From Bondarzewia mesenterica (taxonomy: Eukaryota; Basidiomycota; Agaricomycetes; Russulales; Bondarzewiaceae): a stretch of 64,000 nt of DNA. Below, piece by piece: positions 1 through 10,751 of the stretch. The stretch covers positions 1-64,000 of the forward strand of contig SGPL01000095.1 of assembly GCA_004802705.1 (NCBI GenBank). The letters are read 5' to 3'. The notes under the pieces are model-generated. The model was not told the origin of the DNA. It saw only the letters and a list, made by a program, of their open reading frames with translations, and did not search any database. Position numbers and translations under genes: made by a program. Numbering within the stretch: the stretch's first letter is position 1; each line of letters starts with the position of its first letter.

Positions 1-253
1 AGGCNTTTTTTTTTTTTTTGTTTAAAAACAAACAAAATAAAATAAACAAAAAAAATTAGTAGCCAAAGCGCATAAAGCAAAACAAAATAATCGCGATAAA
101 ATTTTATAAAGCTGCGCTCTCGCCTTTTTTTTCGCTACGCTGGCTCCGCCTTTTTGTCTTTTATTTTTTTTGTTTATTTTATTTTTTTTTTAAACAAAAA
201 AAAACGCCTTTGGCGCTAGAAGCAAAACAAAAAAAATTAGAAGCGGCGAAGCA

Positions 254-284
254 AGCTCCTTCTTGCGTAGCCACAAAGGCGTTT
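254..284 (+). repeat. 31-bp dispersed direct repeat, copy 1
   Basis: A 31-base string starting AGCTCCTTCTTGCGTAGCC recurs exactly at 1595-1625. It is one member of a family of GC-rich, partly palindromic words scattered through the mitochondrial-type segment. Confidence 0.8.
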
Positions 285-828
285 TTTTGTTTAAACAAAA
301 AAAAATAAGGCAGCGTTTAGCCAAAAAAAATTAGGCCGCTCCTTCGGAGAGAAGGCCGTTTTGTTTGCCTAGCGAAGCAAGTTTTTTTTTTAACTAATAA
401 GTATTTACTCCTTTATAATCAAATTTAAATATTAAAAAATTTAATAGTTCTAAACGCCGGTTTATTTTTTTTGTTGTTAAACGGCTCTAATTTTTTTGTC
501 GCGTACGCTTGCGTAGCCAATAAAGCAAAAAAATAAGGAGCGAGCGTAGCGGTAGCCAAAACCGCTACGCTCGCTACGCTTGCGTAGCCACAAAATTAGA
601 AAGACACAATAAAATTAATCTCTCTTAACAGTACCTAAACTTACTTTATTAAACGGACTTAATTAACACTTCCATTAACAATTTTATTCTCAATTACCTT
701 AATACTCTTCCTTAACATTCTCTTTTTAAAGGAAATTATTATTAAAGTTAATTAATTACAAAATTAAAAATAATTAAATAAATATTTATAATATAAAAGA
801 AACAATAAAATAAAAAATTAAATAATTA

Positions 829-912
829 GCGAACATGTTGAAATTGGTAAACAATCTTTTCTTAAGCAAAAGTGGAAGTAATTCCTTAAGAGTTCAAGTC
901 TCTTTGTTCGTA
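829..912 (+). tRNA. tRNA-Leu (anticodon UAA), organelle type
   Basis: The acceptor arm GCGAACA pairs with TGTTCGT (one G-U at the end) followed by discriminator A. The anticodon stem CTTTT/AAAAG encloses the seven-base loop CTTAAGC, giving anticodon UAA. A long variable arm, typical of leucine tRNAs, precedes a T arm with loop TTCAAGT. There is no intron and no encoded CCA. The AT-rich body fits a mitochondrial gene. Confidence 0.88.
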
Positions 913-1066
913 GTCATGTTTCATCGATAGTGTAAATAATAAAATTCTGAGTTAAATTTTTATTTAATTTAATTAAAATATTAAAAATATACTTTATTTA
1001 ATATTTTAATTGTTAGATGCAAATTTAAGTATCTAAAATTCTCTTCATTATGTGTAATACTTTTTA

Positions 1067-1135
1067 AGCGATTAAGTGTAACGGTAGCACAACAGTCTCA
1101 TGAACTGTTAGGTAGGTTCAATTCCTAAATCGCTA
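1067..1135 (+). tRNA. tRNA-Met (anticodon CAU), organelle type
   Basis: The acceptor stem AGCGATT pairs with AATCGCT, with discriminator A. The D stem is GTG/CAC. The anticodon stem ACAGT/ACTGT closes the loop CTCATGA, giving anticodon CAU, and the T loop is TTCAATT. Whether it is the initiator, the elongator or a lysidine-modified isoleucine tRNA cannot be decided by eye. It lies 154 bases after the leucine tRNA on the same strand. Confidence 0.85.
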
Positions 1136-1594
1136 TTTTTATTTTAAGTTTTTAAATATACTTTTTATTGTGCCAGTGGCTCTACCAACCGGTACCATTC
1201 GGTATACAATTAATAAACAAATTGCCATTATCATACCCCTTAAAACTTAACCAATTTACACAATCCCTGTGCCTAATTTTGTCGCTAGCGCTACGCTGCT
1301 CCGCCTCGCCTTCGGCTGGCTCCGCCNTTGTGGTTAACCACAACAAAATAAAAGCGCATCTGCCTTTGTTTCGCTACGCTCGCGTAGCGGAACAAACAAA
1401 AATAAGAGCGATAAATTTTTAAACGTTGTACTGATAACGCGTGCGTGCGGAGCGTTTTTTTGGCTACGGCTTTGGCTCCGCCGTTTTTTAATTTTAAAAT
1501 GAAATTACCCCACTAATCTTTTTAAATAAATATTGGTGGAATAGAGGCGCAAGCGGGGGCCCCGCCCCCTCAATTTATTTTTTTAGCTCCTTCT

Positions 1595-1625
1595 AGCTCC
1601 TTCTTGCGTAGCCACAAAGGCGTTT
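1595..1625 (+). repeat. 31-bp dispersed direct repeat, copy 2
   Basis: Exact second copy of the 31-base word at 254-284. It is followed by a dense run of related CTCCTTCGGAGAG-type palindromes up to about 1860. Confidence 0.8.
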
Positions 1626-2222
1626 GTTTCTCCGAAGGAGCTGTCTGAAAGAGCAGAAAAAAAAGGCGGAGCCAAAAAAAGGCGTTTTGTTTTGCTTTAT
1701 GCGCTTTCCTAGCTCTCCTTGCTCTCCTAGCTCTGGCTTCGCAAGAAGGAGAGCAAGGAGAGCTAGTCCTTCGGAGAGCAAGTCCTTCGGAGAGCTCCTT
1801 CGGACAAAAACGCCGCCCCCTCCTCCCTTCCTAGCGAAGCAACCTCTGGCTTCGCAAGCGGGGGGGGCGGTGGAATACCCTTTGGCGGAGGGGGGGAGGG
1901 GGGGAAGTCGCGTTGCTTTTAATAAGCTATTTCATACTGTACAAATATAATACAAAATGTTTATCTCCCACAGTCAGACCTTACAAACAAAGCAGAAGAC
2001 AGTCGTTCTGCAAAATGTGGAAAAGTTCGTGGGGGATTTCGCAAGCAAGGTTGCTGCCGACGCAGTCGGCGCTCCCCTAGTATTGAAGGCTTATTCCATA
2101 TATAAACGACTCGTGTAGCACGATGAATCGCATCGATTTCTTATCACCGACTATCACCTATCACTGCAGCATCACTTCATCTTTTTATTGCGTTGATCGC
2201 ATTTCCCTTGTTTATCCCCACC

Positions 2223-3499
2223 ATGCCTCGCCTCAGCTCTACCATCTGTGACCTTACTGGTGCCGCCATTGATAATGGTTCGCTCACGCTACTTGAGCAG
2301 ATAGGCAACGGCGCTTTCGGGGTTGTTTACCATGCTGTTGACACCACTAAATCACCGACCCCGAGGGAATACGCCGTGAAATGCCTTAAAAAGTTCGAGC
2401 CGGGCTCGAAAGAGCAACAGATGCAGGCTCATGAGCTCTCTCTTCACCAGCGAGTCTCGGATCACCCCGGTGTCGTTACTGTACATCGAATCATAGACGA
2501 GCACAAAGACTTCATCTTCGTCGTGATGGATCTTTGGCATGGGGATCTATTCACCACTATCCGAGATCATATGGTCTTCTACAGAAAAGACGAGTTGGTG
2601 AAGCAGGCCTTCATCCAACTCATCGACGCTGTAGAATATTGCCATCACAAAGGCGTCTATCATCGAGACTTGAAGCCGGAAAACGTGCTTTGCTCGATGG
2701 ACGGTTCGAGGTTGTACCTCGCCGATTTCGGCTTGTCCACGTCTCATCCTGTCACTAGTGACTTCAACATTGGAACCCAAGGCTACATGAGTCCTGGTAA
2801 GTAGTTTCGATCGTCTTATTGACTCCTGCCCCTCACCCCTATACAGAGTGTCGTGGGGTTGACTTCGACTTCGAGGCCTACTCGTCGGATAAAAACGACG
2901 TTTGGGCTCTCGGAATCTTTCTTATCAACATGTTGATGAGTATCATGCCATGGGATCGAGCAGAGCTTGACAACGATGCTCGGTTCGCGGAGTATATCCA
3001 TAATCATAATTACCTCCCCCGCAGATTCCCTATCACGACCCAGGCAAATGAGCTCCTTCATCGCATACTCTGCCCCATCCCGCATCTGCGTATCACCCTT
3101 GCAGATCTGCGCTCAGAGGTGATGAAGGTGGAGCGGTTCTTTGTGACGGACGAAGAGATCGCCCAGAGCCCAGAACGGGTGCGTTTATATGCTGGGAAGT
3201 TGGCGGACTTGGCTGCAGAGGTTTCCCCTCCTCGCCCTCGCTCCCCGGTCACACGCTCTATGATCCTCCTTGTTCCCGCTCTTACTTTTTCTTCGAGCGC
3301 GGAGACCGACTCTGATCTTGTTACTCCCGAGACACATCCCGCAGATGCATCCGTCGGCATCAGCGATGTCTCAGATGGGGCAGACATCGGCGAACCCCTT
3401 GTACTGTCTGGAAAGGCGACCCATCGAGGTCGGCGGAAGTCATCAGCTAAGGCTGTTCGTTTCTTTGCTCGTACTCTCCGGAAGCTAAAGATGGTTTGA
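2223..3499 (+). CDS. Ran1/Pat1-like serine/threonine protein kinase
   Basis: Two exons (2223-2796, 2847-3499) around a 50-nt GT-AG intron give 408 residues. The kinase domain fills the first ~290: glycine loop IGNGAFGVVY (27-36), lysine K53 in AVK, HRDLKPEN (147-154), DFG (168-170) and SPE (190-192, split by the intron). All catalytic residues are present, so it should be active. The wording of the catalytic loop and the YMSPE activation segment resemble the fungal Ran1/Ksp1/Sks1 group, which acts in nutrient and meiosis signalling; that placement is by recognition, not alignment. The tail is Ser/Pro-rich and ends in a basic stretch. The ATG at 2223 is chosen for its CCACC context and short lead to the glycine loop; an in-frame upstream codon at 2193 is less likely. 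It is the first nuclear gene after the mitochondrial-type segment. Confidence 0.88.
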
Positions 3500-3697
3500 T
3501 TCCTGTCTGCTGGTCCAGACATGTTTTGTTCTGATTATAGAGATGCTGGCATCAAGATACCAAGTACTGTATTATTATATGCCACTAGAACTGTATCAAT
3601 AATCGAAAATGTGATTCGTTTAATAATGTTTCTCATCTGAACATCCGAAATAATTTCATTCATGAGTAAGAGCGAATCATTTATCCACGAGACGCAG

Positions 3698-5035
3698 CTA
3701 ATCCGAGTCTGTTTCCATATCCATGTCCCCGTCATCCAGGGTGATGGTATCCTGAAAAAGGGGAACTGCTCCAATCGATTGTGGTGCAGACCGGGGTGGA
3801 GATGACAGCGGTTCGTCTTGAGGAAGAGATGGAGGAGAATACAAGGGTGGAAGGGGCAAAGGTGGGGGAGTGCTGGGTGGGGGAGGTGGCTGATCACTCG
3901 CGACGCCATCCTCAGCTTGCAAGAAACCAGGTATCCGCCATGGCGGTATGTCAGATCCAAAGACGTCAGCGAAATCGCCACGTCGGCTGGACTGAGAAGT
4001 CTGGGACTGCAAGACGATTCGATCCCAAAGGCTCTCGCGGTCGTTCGAATATGTGGTAGAAGTTGGACGCAGACGCACGGGCGGGAGGCGAGCGCCGGTG
4101 TAAAGCGGGAGGAGATCACTGGAGAAGTATGTCGAGGGATAGCAGGCCCAGCGCTGAAGTGGTGGAGAGGGTGAGCGTGACCCTGATCTTGATGTTGATT
4201 TGGATCCTGATGGAGCAGAGTCGAAATCTGTCGGCTCTGCGTCCACGTCTGATGAACTCCTAGTTGAGTCTGAAGGTGTATCATCACTCGGGGAGGAGTG
4301 ATCCTCGGGAGAATGGCAATTCAGCGATTGACTAAGATCTAGTTCTTCACGGCTGTCATCGCCAAAGATAATGAACGAGCCCTCGCCCTCGTCAATCTCT
4401 ATATCCCCGATGAACTGGTTTTCGACCTTTCTTCGCACCTCCTCCTTCGGATCTTCCCTGGCAGCCCATCCACGCGGATAACCCCATTCTGCCATGGATT
4501 TCAACCACGGGACGTTCTCTCCCACATCGCCCTCTCTCAGGTCGAGCGCCTCGCGCAGAAGGAGACCTCGGATCGCGCCAGGAACGAACGCGTCAAGGAA
4601 GTGTAGGCGCTCGCGTTTGGATTCGGACGCTGCGAGGAGGGTCGCGGGTTCCCCCGAGGCGCGTTCGGGGCGGAAGAAGGAGAAGAGCTGGCGCGAGAGG
4701 GAGATGAGCGCTGCGTTGCGGGGGTTGGGGCAGCTGTTGATGAGGTGCGTAGTCGATCCGCAATTGAAACACCGGCTAAGACCGTCGTCGATGTCTTCTG
4801 CGTCGCCGCTGGCACCCAGAATGACTTCACCATGCCGATGGTAAACGATAGAGGAATCTGCATACGCTCCAGAGACATGACTATACATCCAGTACATCTC
4901 TGGATTGTCAGGGTTAGGATAGGTACCGAGCGAAAGACGTTGCACATCTGAGAAATACAAAAGTGAATCCACCTCTAGTGTGGTGACTGCTCCTTCTCCT
5001 CCGCCGCTTAACGATGAGGCTGATTTTTCTCCCAT
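3698..5035 (-). CDS. PSP-domain protein with CCHC zinc knuckle (ZCCHC8-like)
   Basis: A single open frame of about 445 residues. It carries a CCHC knuckle (CFNCGSTTHLINSCPN) followed directly by a PSP domain, with its conserved FVPG and a PWL...GYP-GW block. This pairing is found in ZCCHC8 and related RNA-surveillance or spliceosome-associated proteins that work with nuclear exosome cofactors; that role is inferred from the family. The C-terminal half is acidic, then Ser-rich, then very proline-rich, and looks disordered. The start is uncertain: the ATG at 5035 would overlap the end of the DUF836 gene (5008) by 28 bases, and a later in-frame ATG at 4897 or an unseen upstream exon is possible. 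The frame stays open to 5470 through the neighbouring gene, so automatic callers may fuse the two. Confidence 0.75.
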   Translation of the reverse strand: MGEKSASSLSGGGEGAVTTLEVDSLLYFSDVQRLSLGTYPNPDNPEMYWMYSHVSGAYADSSIVYHRHGEVILGASGDAEDIDDGLSRCFNCGSTTHLINSCPNPRNAALISLSRQLFSFFRPERASGEPATLLAASESKRERLHFLDAFVPGAIRGLLLREALDLREGDVGENVPWLKSMAEWGYPRGWAAREDPKEEVRRKVENQFIGDIEIDEGEGSFIIFGDDSREELDLSQSLNCHSPEDHSSPSDDTPSDSTRSSSDVDAEPTDFDSAPSGSKSTSRSGSRSPSPPLQRWACYPSTYFSSDLLPLYTGARLPPVRLRPTSTTYSNDRESLWDRIVLQSQTSQSSRRGDFADVFGSDIPPWRIPGFLQAEDGVASDQPPPPPSTPPPLPLPPLYSPPSLPQDEPLSSPPRSAPQSIGAVPLFQDTITLDDGDMDMETDSD

Positions 5036-5414
5036 TCGTCTAAAGCCTGGTTGACGGTCTGCGCGTCCCAGCGTCCCTTGGCGACTTCCTTGTCGTCGAT
5101 GGAGTGCAGGGATCCAATAGACATATTTGCGCTTCCAGCGCTCTTGGCCTGCGTCCTGGATATTGACGACGTTCAGAGTGAACTGGCGCTGTGATGTTAT
5201 GCAAGTGAACAAGTTGTTTTTGTTGGGTGAAGGGCGTAACACGTACCGATTGTCTGACCTTGGTAAGCTCAGCCTTTGCGATCTGGAAATTGGAGCACGG
5301 TCAACAGTTTTGGACAAAAATATAGAAATAAAACCAACACACATCGCAAAGAGAACACTGAGGACCAGAAAAAAGAGTGAGACGAGCGAGTCTGGCGATG
5401 GAGGAGTGAGGCAT
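5008..5414 (-). pseudogene. Glutaredoxin-like DUF836 protein, reading frame broken near its end
   Basis: Three exons (5343-5414, 5247-5282, 5008-5188) encode a small thioredoxin-fold protein of the DUF836/YDR286C type, presumably a thiol oxidoreductase. The CxxC motif (CSLCD) follows the first strand, and the middle contains the family signature around YVYWIPALH. The exons sum to 289 nt, one too many: the frame of YWIPALH does not continue into the equally conserved KEVAKGRWDAQ stretch just after it. Both halves are well preserved, so the break near 5085-5095 looks like a small indel. That may be a sequence error; if real, the gene is a very recent pseudogene. It is divergent from the CCCH-Clp gene, with only 136 bases between start codons. 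Confidence 0.65.
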
Positions 5415-5550
5415 GGATAAACGCTGTCACGACTATAAACAGGCGCCCACAATGTGCCGGTTCTGGACAACTACAGTAATAGGGCTAGGTTCTGTTCAAG
5501 CTTGAAACATTTAGTATTTCCTTTCCACCTCTCTCCTTCATGTCTCTCTG

Positions 5551-8500
5551 ATGTCCATTCCTGATCCTCCATGGAAGAAGAAAAGTATATTTCTCCTCTC
5601 AATGATACCCCATTTCGCTGTTGACACTCCCCGTCGTCCCCAGCGCGACCGTGTCCGTTCTATTCACAGGGTCGCTGTCTCTTCGCAGACTCTTGCAACT
5701 TTCTCCACGACGTCAAGATCAAGAGCACCCCCGAACGCCTTGCTTCAAGATCTACCATTCATGATACTTCGCTGTCGCCTTCTACTGATGACGCCGCGCT
5801 TCGCCATGGCGCGTCTCCCGCTCCTTTACTTCCAACGTTTTCAATCCAGTCGCCCCAGTCCTCATCTTCCACCTCGTCTCCGCGCTCGACGCGCATGTCC
5901 AATCTCCTGTTCGCATTGCAGGATGTCATCGGCCCAGCTCACGCGACCGACATTTTGCACGCAGCCCCTGTCGACACGGGTCATCGAGAGAGTGCCCTGC
6001 CTTCCCTACATTTGCCAGCCCATCCGGACGTCTTTGACACACCGGACAATGCGTTTCGTGACAAAATGAGTGTTTCTGCAGATTCTGGGAATGGTTCAGA
6101 CGAGGATGATTTGCTTCCGGCGTCGTCCTTGTCGGTGTCGAAGCCAAGTCACGTGCCAGGTCGGGATGACGACCAAGTCGTTCCCGCCGAGCGCGACGAC
6201 GAAGCGCAGGAGGACGTGCCGCACGAGCAGGATGCAGAAACATCTGTTCGAGGCAAGTCTTCCTTTGACCTGTTGTCCCCAGTGGACTTGTCACACGGTC
6301 CGCCCATCCCTTTCCCTGCGTACGAACTCGATAGCTCAACCCATCGCGAAGACTCGATCGATTCGGGATACGCGGACAACTGGGTCGGCCCCTCACCCTT
6401 TGTCCTTTCTCCTCCGAGGGCGTACAGACCGACGTCCACCCTGGAATTGCTCGCATCTCCGTTTGGCACCCCTTCTTCACGGGTCCTCTCGCCCAAAGTA
6501 GCCGCGTTCGCGCATCCGAGCCCACTCTCGTCGCCTGTGTCTCCATCCAGAGGAGACAGCATCGATGATGTGGCGCCGATTCCGTTAATTCTCGGCGGGG
6601 ACGCCCACGCGAAAGAGAAGCTACCGGATCCTCATGATTCTGGCATCGATCTGAATGTGGACATTGACCAACTCAAGTCTGCTTCTTCGATCCGAGCCGC
6701 GGAGGATGCACCCACCGATCCCGACTCAAGCGCCGTTCAAGAGGAGGGCTCGTCATGGGATGACAATTCATTCAATTCCGAGGATTCCCGACACGAAAGG
6801 CTATCTTTCCCACTGCCCCCTTCTGACCTCCCCCCTTCGACATCGCTGCCTTCAACAAGCGTCCAAGATCCTCAGCCAACTGCCGACTCGACCCGTCCAT
6901 CGATATCGCCGCGTTCGTCTCTTAGGATTGCTCTGAAGGAGTACATGACGGCTCGGGCCTCAATCAGCTCAGAGCACGCGCCGTCCGAAGGTGAGCCCGC
7001 GACGAGAGTGACGGCTCGGGGACGTACGGTCTCTGCTGTATCGGATTTGACCGTCAGGCCTGCAAAGTCGGAGCCCGACACGGCTGTGGAAACATCGGAT
7101 CTGCCAAATTCCCGGCCTTCAGACGGCGCCGCGGTGACCACGCCGGATCNGGAAGGGAGCTCGCCTTTGGTCGACGAGGAAGAGAAGTCCCATGACAATC
7201 TTGCGCAAGANGACGACACCATCCATTCGATGTACGAGGCATACGCCCTGTCGCCTCAGGAAGCGGCGTCCAAGCGGATGTCCTGGGCATCTTACATCTC
7301 GCTGGACAGCCCCACCACACGGATCGGCATGCACGCGTCCTCTTCTTCCTCACGTCCCCCGCTGCGCTCACGCCCGCATTCGCCCATCCAGTACACTGCC
7401 CCCTCGTTCGCCTCCTCCATGTCGTTATCCGAGCTTCATCGCCGCAGCCCCACGGTGTTCTCCGCCGGCCCCAGCACATCGTTCGAGCGCCCGAGCTCCG
7501 CGCAGTCCGCTGTCAGCCTCAGGTCGATATTCTCAGCGTCGCCGGTGTCGTCTTCGTACGAGGATCGCGAGCCGACGAGTATGCCTGTCGGGGGCCACCG
7601 CAGCAAGGGCAAGGAGAGGGCGGATTCGGATGATCGCTTGGTCAGGAGGCAGTCGGTGCAGAGCGCGGCACCCGCGGTCGGCAACACGACGTGGGACAGG
7701 GTCTCCTCGAGAGGCGGAAAAGTTCCTTTTGGATTCAGGCATTCATTTAAGGTGCGTTTTTTTTTTCTCCTTAACTTTTTTTTTTCGTGTTCATTATGGC
7801 TTGCTGAGGCTGTATGTAATTGGGTGTGTACAGGGCCGCGCTATTGATACTCATATTAGACCCACGGGGCGCACGCGTCCCACTATCTTGACTAACGCTC
7901 CTACTTCTGAAGTAGATCTTCAGATGCCAGCTAGTGAGCAATTTCTTTCTCCAGAGCAATCTCAACACAGCCCTAGTTGGATTAAACCTCTTCGTCTTGT
8001 GCGTTGTGTCGTTTACATCAAAATCTCTATGGGGGCGCTCACATTCTTCGTACAGTCTCGAATTCTGGATCTTTCGTCTTCTAGCGCTCCTTTACCGTCT
8101 AGCTCACGGTCCAGCAGCTTTCCCCCGGGCGTATCAAGAGATCATTGGCCAAGAACATCTGTTTCATCTTTCAGTGTATCATCAGGGCACTCCATCTCAC
8201 AACATCCATTGGTAAAGCCGTTCTTCGTCCTCTATGTTGCACCGGTCAATTGACGCGTCTGGATTCTGAAGCTTTCATCTGTTCGTGATTCATCAATACC
8301 CGGACGTATCCGCGATACCCTAATTTCCGGCCACGATATCTCCCCCCCTATCCTCGCATCTGATCTTCTGTCATCAACATCGCCGTCGTCTTCGCATCGC
8401 TTCTCCTCCACAAGTCGAACTGAACCGCAGTCTGCACCCATATCGCATTCGCAGGCGTGGCGCAACTCTGCTCTCCGTCGACCCGCCTCAAGTCATGATC

Positions 8501-10393
8501 ATGGCGAATTACATCCCTATCATCTCTATCTTCGTACCGACAGTAGGCTGTCCGAGCCTGTCATGAGCCTTGACGACGTGGAAAACGGTGACGACGATAT
8601 TGATGCGGGTCAAGATGACGACGAGGATCCGCACGACAACACCATCCGCAACCCCGCCCTCCCGCATTCCGCGCCGCCCTTGTCGCGCCCTGTGTCCTCG
8701 CTGCACGCGATCGCGACGCCGCAGCCAACGCTTATGTTCGCGATCGCAAGCGACGACGTCGAGGAGGTGCGGCGAGTGCTCGAGCGGGGCGATGCGGGGC
8801 CGAATGACCAGGTCGGGCCACAGTCCGCNCTGGCATTTACGCTCACCAACGAGCGCCTGACGCACAAGACGGAGATAGTCAAGGCGCTGCTGTCATACGG
8901 CGCCGACCCTGCCGCGCTCAACAACCCCGAGACGAACCCGCCTCTATCTGCGTCCGTGTCAGCATTTGCTTTTGATGAGGTGGAGGGTGGGAGGTCGTTT
9001 GTCATGTCGCCGCCGCCGAGCACGTTGTTGGACGGTATGGATGCTGCGACGAGGTACGGGCTTTTCTTAGGTTTTTATTGCGCGCATTGGTGGCGGTGTG
9101 GCCTTTTATACATTAATGTTGATTTGTGGGATGGCGATAGGTACTACGTCGCGAGAGCGGATGCGCCGGCCACGCGCAAGACGTCCGCGCTCATCCATCG
9201 ATCGTTCTTCCGACCGCTGACGAGGGTGCGGTACGATATCGTCGGGCAGGACCGAGTGTTCGAGCAGCTGTTCATGCATCTGAATGAACACTCCCGACGG
9301 TTCGCGGTGTCGCCAATCGTTGTGATTTTTTGCGGTGAGTTGATCAACACAATCGCGATTATCTTTGTTGACTTTTTCTTTGTAGGTCCGAGTGGGCACG
9401 GAAAAAGTCTGTTGGCTCATAAGTGTAAGTTTAAGATCCTGNTTTCTNGCGNGTGGATTCTGATGTTTGGACCTTTGACGTCCAGTTGGATCGCTGTTGG
9501 ATGTCCCATCCCATACTGTGAATATGACTGGCTTACGATCTACTCATGATCTGTGGCAATCGCAATCATATCAAGTGCGTGTAATCGATCTGCTTTCTTN
9601 ACCTCANGATGTTCATACTGTGATGCATGACAGGAAACCTCGTCGCGCACACTCTCGCAGTTTTTGCTTGAAAATGAAGGGAAACGATGTGTTGTCGTGC
9701 TCGACGTGGGTTCATTATGCATCAGAAACTCAGGACGTGCGCTTTCATCTGAAATNTATATTTAGGAAATCGAGAAGATGCAGGATCCTAAAGTNCACTA
9801 TTCATTACTACCTGCGTTTGAAGGTAAATAGTCAACGTTGTCGATGTCTGTTATTCCGACAANCTCAGCGGCTNACACACACAGGTCGATATTTCCTGCA
9901 CGACGCCAACCGCCTCGTCGACATGCGCAACGTCATCTGGCTCGGCACGTCCAATCTTGGAGACGAGTTCGTCTTCGAATACCAGCGTACGCTTCCCGAC
10001 CCTACCGTGTCGATGTCGCGCGAGGAATACCTCGANCTGACCAATCTGATGCGAGCAAAAGTAACGGATCAACTCGGGGTGCGTCCGNATCTCCGTACAC
10101 TTTATACATCGTGCCANTATCTGCCAGTATANTATACTAACCGGATGGNTTAGGGCGGCTTAGTCGGGCGTTGCACGGCAGTGCTGCCGTTCGTCCCTTT
10201 TAGCGACGAGGAGAAGACAGTCATCGCGACTGAGGCACTGCTGGCACGCGANGACGAGGCCGAGCTCCCCGATGGACTGTCACCCGAGGCACTTGAGGAT
10301 GCTGCACGCAGGGCGCTCACGCGGTACATCCCCGCTGAGGGCGCGCGTTCGTTGCATCGTGCAGTGTCTGCGCTGTTGTTGGATATGTTTTGA
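5551..10393 (+). CDS. CCCH zinc finger - ankyrin - Clp-type AAA+ ATPase fusion
   Basis: Twelve exons (5551-5584, 5644-7751, 7834-7998, 8056-8211, 8272-9053, 9141-9334, 9386-9424, 9486-9574, 9634-9705, 9766-9823, 9885-10078, 10154-10393) sum to 4,131 nt, 1,376 residues. Residues 15-33 form a C-x7-C-x5-C-x3-H finger just after a short basic start. A Ser/Pro-rich disordered stretch follows to about residue 940. An ankyrin-like segment begins near 975. Then comes a Clp/Hsp100 ATPase: Walker A GPSGHGKS (~1146), Walker B VVVLDE (~1210), sensor GTSN, the LVGR arginine-finger region and the GAR sensor-2 motif near the end. The ATPase half resembles CLPB/SKD3-like ankyrin disaggregases; the finger half resembles RNA-binding CCCH proteins. 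The long exon 8272-9053 bridges both halves with no stop. A split into two genes, the second starting near 8563, remains possible. A few codons contain N. Confidence 0.8.
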
Positions 10394-10751
10394 TTAATAG
10401 TTACTTGTAAAGAAACACTGTCGTTAATGTTTNATGTGCTTGGGTTGGACTCGTTTGTGGTTGCCGTTGCCTTGTCGTCAAGTGTGTGTGACAGTTTCGG
10501 AGGGGCATGTGGAATTGGGCATCGCTGAGTCTGGAGTGTCGGAATGGCAGCTGAGTACCGTGTCGATCCTCGATGATGGGGAGAAGAGTCTGTAAGTACT
10601 CTACNTAAAGGCTTGGTGAGTGTTCCGCGATATTGAGGTGGTAAGCACACNCNCGTGTACNCACCTGTCNAGGATGGATGAGTAAGAATGAGNTCTGGCG
10701 TGCCTCGCAGTGTCTCGTTGATCCANTGTTTCTGCGGGCCANCCTGNNNGC
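10394..10751. other. Non-coding flank before assembly gap
   Basis: The 3' flank of the Clp-fusion gene. It has scattered N bases and nothing recognisable. Confidence 0.6.

Larger units (their letters stand above)
1..1945. other. Mitochondrial-type DNA segment joined to nuclear DNA
   Basis: This stretch is very AT-rich, carries two organelle-type tRNAs (829-912 and 1067-1135) and is dotted with GC-rich palindromic words such as CTCCTTCGGAGAG and CGCTACGCTCGCGTAGCG, a pattern common in fungal and algal organelle DNA. No protein gene could be recognised; the short open frames here are repeat-derived. Composition changes sharply to nuclear type at about 1905-1950. It is either a nuclear copy of mitochondrial DNA or, more likely at a contig end, a chimeric join. 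The right limit is approximate. Confidence 0.75.

Noticed and set aside
1168..1950. Open frames in the mitochondrial-type segment
   Set aside because: They are made of GC-rich repeat words on both strands, with no protein resemblance.
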